54,365 bases of DNA from an uncultured Lachnospiraceae bacterium. Lineage in GTDB: Bacteria; Bacillota; Clostridia; Lachnospirales; Lachnospiraceae. The notes under the pieces were generated by a model, which was not told where the DNA came from, made no database searches, and worked only from the letters and a program-made list of their open reading frames with translations. This document shows positions 35,394 to 43,416 of the stretch, piece by piece. A program made the translations under genes and the position numbers. Location of the stretch: positions 1 through 54,365 of the forward strand of contig CANPTH010000027.1 of NCBI GenBank assembly GCA_947576945.1. Reading direction: 5' to 3'. The number at the start of each line of letters is the position of its first letter. Position 1 is the stretch's first letter.

Positions 35394-35457
35394 CAACCTC
35401 CGTGTCAAAACCATCCCCGGCGCACGCAGGCACCGTGCAGACTTCATCCAGGCTCTG

Positions 35458-36297
35458 TTACGACTTCACCGCGCCCGCCATACCTTCCACGAAATACCGC
35501 TGGAAGATCAGATAGACCGCCATGACAGGGATCACCGAGACCAAAACCCCGGCGCACAGATAGCCGTAATCCGTTCCGTGTTCTCCAACGAAAGTCATCA
35601 GGCCCACCGGAACCGTCTTCAATTTATTGTCGTTGATGATGACCGTCGCCAGCAGGTACTCATTCCAGGTCGCCAGGAAGTCCGTAATCAGCAGGGTCGC
35701 CACCGCCGGTTTTGCCACCGGAAAGATGATATTGATAAAGGTTCTCCATTTGCTGGCGCCGTCGATATATGCCGCCTCGTCCAGATCCCGCGGAATGCCT
35801 TTAAAGAATCCATGCATGATCAGGATACCATTCGAAATACCGAAACCAATGTAGACATAGAACAGGCCGAAATAGGTATTCGTCAGGTTCAGCTTATTGT
35901 AAATGATACTGATCGGAACCAGTGCAACCTGCATCGGCAGCATCATACCGATCAGGAAGAAAGTAAACCACGCCGTCGGCTTTTTCAGCGTCAGCCTTGT
36001 GATCGCAAAAGCCGCCATCGCCTCCACGAAAATACCGAGCGGCACTTTCAGGCAGCAGATGATCAGGTCATTTTTCATATACTGGAACAGACGCCCCTTT
36101 GTCATGGCATTCGTAAAGTTGTCCCAGGCGATGTTTTCCGGCATCTGGAACAGACTCATACCGCTGAAAAAGTCCGCCTTCGACTTTACCGCCGTAAATA
36201 CCAGGGTGATGATCGGGACGACCCACAGGATTGCCAGAATGATCAGAACGATATATTTCAGCGCCATACCCGCTGTTTTCTTTGCTTTTCCATCCAT
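35458..36297 (-). CDS. Carbohydrate ABC transporter permease, MalG type
   Basis: A 279-residue inner-membrane permease of the CUT1 family with six helices. The EAA motif that contacts the ATPase reads EAAYIDGASKWRTFINI. It works with the MalF-type permease 15 bp upstream and the binding protein to import an oligosaccharide. The ATPase (MsmX-like) is not in the cluster and must come from elsewhere, as is common in Firmicutes. Confidence 0.93.
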   Translation of the reverse strand: MDGKAKKTAGMALKYIVLIILAILWVVPIITLVFTAVKSKADFFSGMSLFQMPENIAWDNFTNAMTKGRLFQYMKNDLIICCLKVPLGIFVEAMAAFAITRLTLKKPTAWFTFFLIGMMLPMQVALVPISIIYNKLNLTNTYFGLFYVYIGFGISNGILIMHGFFKGIPRDLDEAAYIDGASKWRTFINIIFPVAKPAVATLLITDFLATWNEYLLATVIINDNKLKTVPVGLMTFVGEHGTDYGYLCAGVLVSVIPVMAVYLIFQRYFVEGMAGAVKS

Positions 36298-36311
36298 AGC
36301 TGCGCCACCTC

Positions 36312-37178
36312 CTAATTATTCTTAGTCGTGAAGGATAAGTACGGTATGATAACGATCAGCATGATCAGCACCATCACGATCGCGATGGTCGTGCCATATC
36401 CTACATTATTATAATCAAACGCCTGCGAGTACATATAGGTGGACAACATCTGCGTCGCATTGTTCGGCCCGCCGTCCGTCAAACCCTTGACGATATCGTA
36501 CACCTTCATGGCAGAGATCACCAGGATCGCAATGACCATGATAAAGGTATCTCTCATCAACGGCAGCGTTACCCGAAAGAACTTCTGCACCGCATTCGCC
36601 CCGTCGATGGACGCAGCCTCCAGCACATCCACGGAAACCGCCTGCAGTCCTGCCAGAAACAGGATCATCGGCTGTCCGATGGCCTGCCACAGAGCCGCCA
36701 CGAAAAGGGCGATCAGCGCCGTCTTCTCACTGGAGATCCATGTCTGGGAAAAGTCCACCCCGATGGCCCGGAAGAACTCATTGATAAACCCGATGTTCGG
36801 ATTGTAGATCCATCTCCAGATCAACGCCACGGCAATTCCCGCTACCACGCAGGGAAAATAGAAGAATGCCCGAAAGAACGTCCTGCCGCGGAATTTATTA
36901 TTCAAAAGTACAGCCAGCGCAAGCGCCACCGTCATGGTCACGCAGACTGTCAGGAATATCCAGATCAGATTGTTTTTCAGGGCAATATAGAAGATCTTGT
37001 CCTGAAACAGTGTAATGTAATTCGTCAGGCCCACAAAACGCATACCGCCGACGCCGGTGCCGCTGTGCAGACTGATATACAGAGAATACCCCACCGGAAA
37101 GATAATAACGGAAAGATAAATGATCAGTGCCGGAAGCATAAACGCATAGGCCGAGTAATCCTTTTTCTTCGTTTTCAT
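36312..37178 (-). CDS. Carbohydrate ABC transporter permease, MalF type
   Basis: A 288-residue CUT1 permease with six helices and the EAA motif EAASIDGANAVQKFFRVTL. It pairs with the MalG-type permease that follows after 15 bp. It is separated from the binding-protein gene by 113 bp holding a strong stem-loop, which would let the binding protein be made in excess. Confidence 0.93.
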   Translation of the reverse strand: MKTKKKDYSAYAFMLPALIIYLSVIIFPVGYSLYISLHSGTGVGGMRFVGLTNYITLFQDKIFYIALKNNLIWIFLTVCVTMTVALALAVLLNNKFRGRTFFRAFFYFPCVVAGIAVALIWRWIYNPNIGFINEFFRAIGVDFSQTWISSEKTALIALFVAALWQAIGQPMILFLAGLQAVSVDVLEAASIDGANAVQKFFRVTLPLMRDTFIMVIAILVISAMKVYDIVKGLTDGGPNNATQMLSTYMYSQAFDYNNVGYGTTIAIVMVLIMLIVIIPYLSFTTKNN

Positions 37179-37232
37179 ACTTGCATAACCTCCTGTTCCT
37201 GTCCCATAAGCATATACATCTTTTATTCAGAA

Positions 37233-37261
37233 GAGGCATATAAGGGTTGCTTATATGCCTC
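37233..37261 (-). promoter_or_regulatory. Intercistronic stem-loop after the binding-protein gene
   Basis: GAGGCATATAAG and CTTATATGCCTC form a perfect 12-bp stem with a 5-nt loop. On the minus strand no strong U run follows. Stem-loops in this position stabilise the binding-protein mRNA or partly stop transcription before the permease genes. Confidence 0.65.
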
Positions 37262-37291
37262 CTATGGCTGCTTTTTACGCAAACAGCCTCT

Positions 37292-38678
37292 TTACTTCGC
37301 CAGATAAGCCTCGATTGCCGCCTGCACATCCGAAGCCGCCTGCTCCGGAGTCATCGTGCCGCCGTAGATCGCATCCTGTGCCGCAAACAATACATCCGCA
37401 ACTTCCGTCGGGAACGCCTGATCTGTGATCGTGAAGGTGCCGCCCTTGCCGCTGGTCTCGATCATCTCGGGAACGTTGGGCTGTCCTTCCGGCATGCTCG
37501 CATCGTTTCTGGGCAGCGGCAGGTTATAATACTGCCCGTACTGCGCCGTAGCTTCCTCGGAATACAGATAATCCATATATTCCACACAGGCTGCCAGTTC
37601 CGCGTCAGACAGGTTCTTGTTAAACTGTGTCATCTCGGCAAATGCAGACATACGTCCTGTGCCGTTGGGGAACGGGAACCAGCCGAAGTTATTTATATCC
37701 AGCTCGTTCTGCAGAATGTTGCCGTCATACCACTGTCCCTGCACATCCATGGCCGCCGTACCGGATCCGGTCGCCATGATCGTATCATTGGGGTCTGCTG
37801 TCAGGAAACCATCCGGGAAATATCCCTTCTCACAATATTCCTGATACTTCGTGAAGGCCTTGACAACTGCCTCATTGTCCCAGCTCTCCTCGAAGGAATT
37901 CATCTTATCGTGCAGTTCCACACCTGCATATGTTTCAACAAACTGCTCCAGCAGTCTCATAACATGCCATCCATAAAGACCTGCTGTGGAAACAGGAATG
38001 ATGCCGTTCTCTTTCAGAGTCGCGCAGGCAGCGTCGAACTCATCCAGTGTCGTGGGTACTGCGATACCATACTGCTCGAAGATATCCTTCCTGTAGTAGA
38101 TACCAAGCACATTATAACTTGTGGGATAACCGCTGAGCTGACCGCCCAGAGTACAGAGATTCAATGCACCTGCATTGAACGTATCCGACCACTTGTTCTC
38201 TTCTGCATAAGCCGTCAGATCATAGGTGCATCCATTGTCCACGTAATATTGTCCCAGACTGCCGCCCCAGTTAAACCACATATGCGGTAAGGTGCCGGCC
38301 TGAGCTGCAACTTTACATGCGTCTTTGATTCCGTCCGTGTCATAGTACGCAACCGTGACTTCGATATTGTCATGGGCTGCGTTAAATTCTTCCGTCAAAG
38401 GATCGATCGCGTCCATCCTTCCGTTCAGGGTCCAGAAGGTAACTTCTACAGATTCCCCGGAAGCGTCCGCGCTTCCTGTATCTGCGCTTTCTGCCGCCGC
38501 TGCGTCCTCTGCCGCATCTGCTCCTGTTCCTTCTTCAGAGGCTGTTTCACCCCCCCCCGGTTGTACTTTCGCCGGCTCCGGTACTGTCGCCTGTTGAACC
38601 GCATCCGGTAAGCATTCCAGCCATCATGCAGGATGCCACAGCAACAGAAATGATCCTGGTAACCAATTTCCTTTTCAT
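37292..38678 (-). CDS. Extracellular sugar-binding lipoprotein, frameshifted in a run of nine G
   Basis: The intact gene would code for a CUT1 substrate-binding protein of about 460 residues. The start ATG at 38678 has AAGGAGG. The first 43 codons give a signal peptide with lipobox LTGCG (C26) and then reach TGA immediately after a G9 run (38558-38550 on the minus strand). With eight G the frame runs on through a Glu/Ala/Ser linker into VTFWTLNG and the mature domain, which is open from 38416 and before to 37292. So either the gene is phase-off or broken, or one G is a sequencing error. Everything else in the operon is intact. Confidence 0.85.
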
Positions 38679-38768
38679 GATTCTTTTCCTCCTTGTCTGT
38701 TATTTGAACTTTACTCTATTCTAAGCAGTGATGATTCTCTGCCTAAAACCGCTTTATGCTTCCCGCCC

Positions 38769-38797
38769 TTAATCTCTCTTAACGTTAAGTTTGACAA
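38769..38797 (-). promoter_or_regulatory. Promoter with embedded LacI-type operator before the binding-protein gene
   Basis: On the minus strand TTGTCA (38797-38792) and GATTAA (38774-38769) are 17 bp apart. Inside the spacer lies the perfect 12-bp palindrome CTTAACGTTAAG (38778-38789) with the central CG typical of LacI-family sites. Repression by the adjacent LacI regulator is a reasonable inference. Confidence 0.6.
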
Positions 38798-38944
38798 GTC
38801 ACCCAAACAATTTATAAATTCCATGTGGAAATTTACTATTATGGCACTGCCGTATCAAACTGCGCCGTCCCGGACAATACACAGTGCACAATATATTTCC
38901 TGCAAATCCCGTTTCTTTTCACATTCCGTCTCTATTTGCTTAAT

Positions 38945-39012
38945 ATCATATCTGCTTTCCAACTTAATTACAGTATCTAATTAAGTGTTTATCACTTAAT
39001 TCTCAGCTTAAT
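38945..39012 (-). promoter_or_regulatory. 68-bp promoter/operator block, copy 1 (ABC importer side)
   Basis: This block matches 41516-41583 at 55 of 68 positions without gaps. It holds a minus-strand -10 TATGAT (38950-38945), an inverted repeat CTTAATT/AATTAAG (38963-38985), a second one TTAAGTG/CACTTAA (38981-38999) and a further CTTAAT. The operators cover the -35 area. It lies between the binding-protein gene and the divergent lacI gene. Confidence 0.65.
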
Positions 39013-39085
39013 CTTGCAATGGCGAAAATCTTCTATCATAATATAGTCCAGAATGACCAATGCGCTTTATGGGGAGGGATGAAAT

Positions 39086-40093
39086 ATGGGGATCACTGCA
39101 AAAGAACTGGCAGAAAAACTGAATCTTTCCGCTGCCGCCGTGTCCATGGCTCTGCACAACAAACCGGGCGTCAGTACACAGACCAGACAGCTCGTGTATG
39201 ACACCGCTCTGAAATACGGCTTCGATTTCTCCAGGATTTCGGAAAAGAAACAGGCGGACGGTTCCATCTATCTGATCATTTACCAGAAACACGGAACCGT
39301 CGTCGCCGATACCCCCTTTTTCTCCAAAGTGATAGAAGGGGTATCTCTCGGCTGTAAAAATCAGGATTACAAGATGAAGACCAGCTATGTCTATGAGGAG
39401 GAGGATACGCTGGCCAGACAGATCGAGGATATCCGCTATTCCGACTGTGCCGGTATCATCCTGCTGGGCACAGAGATGACCGCGGACGACCTGAAACCTT
39501 TTCTGTCCCTGCCCGTCCCGCTTGTGCTGCTGGATACCTATTTCGATACGGTTCCCTGTGACAGCATCCTCATCAACAACCACCAGGGCGCCTATCTGGC
39601 TACGCTGCACCTGTTCCGCCGGACCAAGAAGCAGCCCGGCTACCTGCGTTCCTCCTACCCGATCTGCAATTTCGCGGAGCGTTCCACCGGCTTCTACAAC
39701 GCCATCCGCGACTGCGGCATGTCCACTTCCAAAAGCATCGTGCACTATCTGTCGCCTACCGTCGAGGGCGCCTGTGCGGATATGCGGGAGATCCTCCGCT
39801 CCGGCGAGAGGCTTGCCTCCTGCTACTTTGCGGACAATGACCTGATCGCGGTAGGCGCCATGAAGGCCTTCAAACAGTTCGGCTACGCGATTCCGGAAGA
39901 TATCGCCATCGTCGGGTTTGACAACTCGCCCATCAGCAGCATTATCGAACCGGCCCTCACCACCATCCATGTTCCCAAGCAGTACATGGGGGAATTCGCG
40001 GCCAGCCGTCTGATCGAGCGGATGCAGAATCCCGGACAGTCTCCGGTGAAGATCCAGATCGCCACCACCCTATTAAAAAGACAGACAACCTGA
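39086..40093 (+). CDS. LacI family transcriptional regulator
   Basis: A 335-residue repressor. The N-terminal helix-turn-helix is TAKELAEKLNLSAAAVSMAL with hinge following, and the rest is a periplasmic-binding-protein-like sensor domain (GIILLGTEM, ADNDLIAVGAMKAF, IAIVGFDNSPI). It starts at the ATG behind GGGGAGGG. It is divergent from the importer operon and convergent with the DUF4038 hydrolase gene. It most likely represses both in the absence of the imported sugar. Confidence 0.93.
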   Translation: MGITAKELAEKLNLSAAAVSMALHNKPGVSTQTRQLVYDTALKYGFDFSRISEKKQADGSIYLIIYQKHGTVVADTPFFSKVIEGVSLGCKNQDYKMKTSYVYEEEDTLARQIEDIRYSDCAGIILLGTEMTADDLKPFLSLPVPLVLLDTYFDTVPCDSILINNHQGAYLATLHLFRRTKKQPGYLRSSYPICNFAERSTGFYNAIRDCGMSTSKSIVHYLSPTVEGACADMREILRSGERLASCYFADNDLIAVGAMKAFKQFGYAIPEDIAIVGFDNSPISSIIEPALTTIHVPKQYMGEFAASRLIERMQNPGQSPVKIQIATTLLKRQTT

Positions 40094-40124
40094 CCGCCGG
40101 TCCTTTCCGGTTGTCAGGTTGTCT
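40083..40124 (+). terminator. Terminator of the lacI gene
   Basis: AGACAACCTGAC pairs with GTCAGGTTGTCT, with an inner CCGG/CCGG extension around a TCCTTT loop. The stem includes the stop codon. The tail is only weakly T-rich, but the stem is very strong and the position is right; it could also stop the convergent hydrolase transcript. Confidence 0.65.
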
Positions 40125-40181
40125 CTTCCATCTCCCGTCATCTCTGCCGGCAGTTTCAGTGTCCACACCCAAACTGCCGCT

Positions 40182-41471
40182 TCACTTTCTGGCTATGATC
40201 AGCATATCTTCATTACAGTCCGACAGCATAAAATGCGTCTTCCCATCCTTTACGGCATAAAGCGGCGTCATCACCCTTCTGCTTTCCAGTGCGATCATCT
40301 CCACCCGATAGCCGCTCAGATCACGCAGTACCGCAAACTCATCGTGATAGGGCGTATAGATGACCGCCATATCATCGGACTGTGCCATCCGCACCAGGGC
40401 AGAGCGGGCCATAAGCGCATCCGACGGCTTCAGAGAAAACATGCCATACTGCTCAAACAGCCATTTCGCATATCCGACGTCCCAGGCGCCCGGAAACTGC
40501 AGCGCCGCCCGCCAGTCATAAGGCATGCCCGAATATGCCATGTTATTGAAGGATTCCCCGCGATGATGCATCTGCCAGACGCCGTGCGCCCCGTAGGAAA
40601 TCCCTGCTTTGGAGCCGGACAGCAGGCTGATCCACGTCACCCGGCGCACATCATACGCGCCAAACCTGCCGTAGTGGAAGCCAAACCCGTGCCCCTCATA
40701 ACAGGGTTCCGTGTTGATAATGGGCTTTCTCTGCGCCTTCCTTAAAAACTGCTCCGAACAGGCCGGCATGGCGGACTGACAGCCGTGCACATCGAGATTG
40801 CCCGTCTCGTCGATGCCGTGTCCGGACTGATAGGCATAGAAATGGTACTGCGGATGCCTGCACAGCACCTCCGGCGGATCAGCCTGCGGTTTCAGATGCA
40901 GCGTCGTCAGTCCCCGGGGATCCTTTTCATGCAGAACGTCAAGAATCTCCAGATAATACCTGACCACCTGCTCTGTCTCAAACCCCGTATCCCCGGATAC
41001 AGAATAGATCGGGTCATATTTTGCAAACCGCTCCACCATATATGCCGCAAGGGGCCTCACCTTTTCAAAAGGGATCACCGTACCCGGGCTGACCTTCGCC
41101 GCCCAGGTATCCGGAATATAGTTCACCCAGAACAGATGCAGAAAAGGGATCATATCATATTCTTTCATCACCGAAAGCATCTCTTCCGCCCGGTCGAAAT
41201 ACGCTTCGTTTCTCTCCGAAAACAGGTAACTCCCGTCCCGCAGCGCAAAAGGATGCATCGCATCCTCCGAGGCGGAATTGTCATGCGCGATCGGCATCAC
41301 GCTGATCTGCAGCGCGTTAAAGCCCTGCTGTTTTCTTCTTACGACAAGCTCCCTCCACTCTTCTGTTGACAGCTTCTGGAATGCCATCCAGTCCGTATCA
41401 CTTAAGAGAAAAAAAGGGCTGCCGTCCCGCTCCAGAATATCACCGGAAGCAGCTGTCTGCAATCGTCCCAT
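40182..41471 (-). CDS. DUF4038/apiosidase-like (GH140-type) glycoside hydrolase
   Basis: A 429-residue intracellular TIM-barrel protein resembling the DUF4038 apiosidase-like family. Matching segments are FFLLSDTDWMAFQKL near the N terminus, SVSGDTGFE (probable catalytic Asp) and IINTEPCYEGHG (probable catalytic Glu). Family members release apiose or related side-chain sugars of pectin; this substrate is inferred, not shown. The ATG at 41471 with AAGGAGG is used instead of one seven codons upstream. It has its own copy of the 68-bp promoter/operator block. Confidence 0.75.
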   Translation of the reverse strand: MGRLQTAASGDILERDGSPFFLLSDTDWMAFQKLSTEEWRELVVRRKQQGFNALQISVMPIAHDNSASEDAMHPFALRDGSYLFSERNEAYFDRAEEMLSVMKEYDMIPFLHLFWVNYIPDTWAAKVSPGTVIPFEKVRPLAAYMVERFAKYDPIYSVSGDTGFETEQVVRYYLEILDVLHEKDPRGLTTLHLKPQADPPEVLCRHPQYHFYAYQSGHGIDETGNLDVHGCQSAMPACSEQFLRKAQRKPIINTEPCYEGHGFGFHYGRFGAYDVRRVTWISLLSGSKAGISYGAHGVWQMHHRGESFNNMAYSGMPYDWRAALQFPGAWDVGYAKWLFEQYGMFSLKPSDALMARSALVRMAQSDDMAVIYTPYHDEFAVLRDLSGYRVEMIALESRRVMTPLYAVKDGKTHFMLSDCNEDMLIIARK

Positions 41472-41515
41472 CCTGATAAACCTCCTTAACACCAGCCAGC
41501 CTGATTTTATTTCCT

Positions 41516-41583
41516 ATCATATCCACTTTCCGGCTTAATTGCAGTAACTTATTAAGTGTTTATCGCTGAATCTGCCGCTTAAT
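41516..41583 (-). promoter_or_regulatory. 68-bp promoter/operator block, copy 2 (hydrolase side)
   Basis: The same elements as at 38945-39012 are found at identical spacing: -10 TATGAT (41521-41516), CTTAATT/TATTAAG (41534-41556), TTAAGTG/CGCTGAA (41552-41570) and CTTAAT (41578-41583). It ends 45 bp before the hydrolase start codon. Shared control with the importer operon is the simplest reading. Confidence 0.7.
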
Positions 41584-41696
41584 TCGGCATCCGCACCGCT
41601 TCCATATCATAAAAGTCTATGATCGCACGGCCGCCATCACCGCCGCCACATATCCCCGAAACAGGACCGACGGCATTTTGACAGGAAACACCCAGG

Positions 41697-42029
41697 CTAT
41701 TCCCTGTTATTTTCGCCCCAGACACATAACTGATCCAGGACGGTCATCAAGGATCTGCCCCTGTCGCTCAGGCTGTATTCAACCTTCGGCGGTATCTGTG
41801 GATATTCTTTTCTAATGATAAGCCGGTCTGTCTCCAGTTCCTTCAGATTATTGCTGAGTGTTTTGTCTGACACGTTTTTCAGATACCGTCTTAACTCATT
41901 AAATCTCACAACGCCAAACTCCATCAGACAGTAAAGTATGACCATCTTGTGTTTACCGGATATAAGAGACAGTGTATAGCTGAACCCTGTATCCTCGAAA
42001 TTTGCCTCTTCAATATAATTCTTTATCAT
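41697..42029 (-). CDS. HxlR family transcriptional regulator
   Basis: A 110-residue winged-helix regulator of the HxlR family (SGKHKMVILYCL, RFNELRRYLKNVSDKTLSNN, then a wing with PPKVEYSLSDRG). These proteins often sense reactive electrophiles or redox state. The ATG at 42029 with AAAGGAAAG is chosen over an upstream ATG at 42110. It is divergent from a flavin reductase-like gene that it probably controls. Confidence 0.88.
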   Translation of the reverse strand: MIKNYIEEANFEDTGFSYTLSLISGKHKMVILYCLMEFGVVRFNELRRYLKNVSDKTLSNNLKELETDRLIIRKEYPQIPPKVEYSLSDRGRSLMTVLDQLCVWGENNRE

Positions 42030-42055
42030 TTTAACGCTTTCCTTTAAGATAGTAC

Positions 42056-42082
42056 TTGTAACTTTTCCGTTACCTGTTACAA
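42056..42082. promoter_or_regulatory. Predicted HxlR operator
   Basis: TTGTAAC (42056-42062) faces GTTACAA (42076-42082) across 13 nt. This is the type of spaced inverted repeat bound by HxlR-family dimers. It lies in the 107-bp divergent region just in front of both starts. Confidence 0.6.
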
Positions 42083-42136
42083 TTATATATACGGACACAG
42101 ATCCTGTCAATCAAAACAAGAAACGAGGTAATTACA

Positions 42137-42703
42137 ATGAGAAAGAAACTCAACATAACAGAAGGCATCTTCCCGATGCCGGTTTTAATGGTGGCTACCT
42201 ACAATGAAGATGGCAGCGTTAACGTTATGAATGCCGCATGGGGTACCATGCAGGAAAGAGGCAATGTGGCACTCAACCTGACAAAAACACATAAAACGGT
42301 AAAGAACATCAGGGAAAGAGGCGCTTTTACGGTTAGTATCGCTGATGCCGCCCATGTAGTGGAAGCGGACTATTTCGGTGTTGAATCAGGCAACAGGTTT
42401 TCAGACAAATTTAAGAACAGCGGTCTCACCGCAAGTAAGTCCGAAACCGTGGATGCTCCGATCATCAATGAATTTCCACTCTGCCTAGAGTGTGAATTCA
42501 TTGAATATCAGGACGGGACATACGGATGCGGTGTCATCGGCAGGGTAGTAAATGTCACAGCAGACGAAAGCGTCATGACTGGTGACAAGGTTGATATGTC
42601 TCTGGTAAACGCAATCGCTTTCGACCCCTATACACATGGCTATTATAAGGTTACCGAAAGAGTGGGGGAAGCCTTCAAAGACGGCCTGCAGTTAAAAAAA
42701 TAA
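42137..42703 (+). CDS. Flavin reductase-like (FMN-binding split barrel) protein
   Basis: A 188-residue protein of the flavin reductase-like family. It starts with PMPVLMVATYNEDGSVNVMN and contains the FMN-binding LNLTKTHKTVKNIRERGAF region and a late CEFIEYQDGTYGCGVIGRV strand. It probably reduces or binds FMN in the cytosol in response to redox or electrophile stress. It is divergent from hxlR and ends at a strong terminator. Confidence 0.88.
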   Translation: MRKKLNITEGIFPMPVLMVATYNEDGSVNVMNAAWGTMQERGNVALNLTKTHKTVKNIRERGAFTVSIADAAHVVEADYFGVESGNRFSDKFKNSGLTASKSETVDAPIINEFPLCLECEFIEYQDGTYGCGVIGRVVNVTADESVMTGDKVDMSLVNAIAFDPYTHGYYKVTERVGEAFKDGLQLKK

Positions 42704-42711
42704 TATCGGCA

Positions 42712-42737
42712 CAGGGGACTCCGGGCAGAGTCCCCTG
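42712..42737 (+). terminator. Terminator of the flavin reductase gene
   Basis: CAGGGGACTC and GAGTCCCCTG form a perfect 10-bp GC-rich stem with a 6-nt loop nine bases after the stop codon. The following bases are only moderately T-rich. Confidence 0.7.
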
Positions 42738-42805
42738 CTCCACTCAATTTCCTTTGGACAGATTCATAATCCCAGAGGTGTTATGTTGACTGCACACTGT
42801 TTTTA

Positions 42806-43336
42806 TTATCTGCGTGTGTAAATCAGCTCAACGATTCCATTATAATTCTGTGTGGAAATCAGTTTCAATTTGATTTCTTCCGGTGTTGTTCCAAAAAGCC
42901 GTATACCGGAACCTAAAACTGTTGGGATAACCGAAATATAGTATTCATCGATCAAATCGTTTTGAACTAATTGTTGAACTATGCTTGCTCCGCCACAGAT
43001 CCAGATACTCTTCCCCTCTTTGCTCTTTAATTCTCTCACAAGGGCGGAAGGCTCTTTTCCCGTAAAAAAGATTCCCTTTTCCGAGGACAGCTTTCTATGG
43101 GTAATGACATAGCTTGTCAAATCGGCATATATCCATTCTTCAGGAGACAGCTCGGTCACAATTTGATGATAGGTATCCCACCCCATAATGACCGTATCGA
43201 CATCCCGTACAAATGCTGAATAAGTATCCATATTTTCCACGCTCATGTCCTGTCCATTAAGCCAGTCCACCCTGCCATGCTCATCCGCAATATACCCGTC
43301 AAGGCTCATCGCAATAAATAAAACAACTTTTCTCAT
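42806..43336 (-). CDS. Dihydrofolate reductase family protein (RibD C-terminal type)
   Basis: A 176-residue protein of the RibD-C/DHFR-like family. The N terminus reads VVLFIAMSLDGYIAD, followed by DTVIMGWDTYHQI, the NADPH loop WICGGASIVQQL and a late ISVIPTVLGSGIRLF. These small proteins reduce pteridine-like or other substrates, but are seldom the housekeeping DHFR. It is a single gene, 80 bp from the ABC permease gene's end. Confidence 0.85.
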   Translation of the reverse strand: MRKVVLFIAMSLDGYIADEHGRVDWLNGQDMSVENMDTYSAFVRDVDTVIMGWDTYHQIVTELSPEEWIYADLTSYVITHRKLSSEKGIFFTGKEPSALVRELKSKEGKSIWICGGASIVQQLVQNDLIDEYYISVIPTVLGSGIRLFGTTPEEIKLKLISTQNYNGIVELIYTRR

Positions 43337-43416
43337 AAATATGTCTCCTCTTTACAAATTAGAATATTCTGTTTATTCCCTGGCCTGACTTTACCATACA
43401 GCAGTCCCTTCGTGCC

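Noticed and set aside
35218..36315. 365-residue plus-strand open frame
   Set aside because: It overlies the permease gene on the opposite strand and has shadow-type composition.
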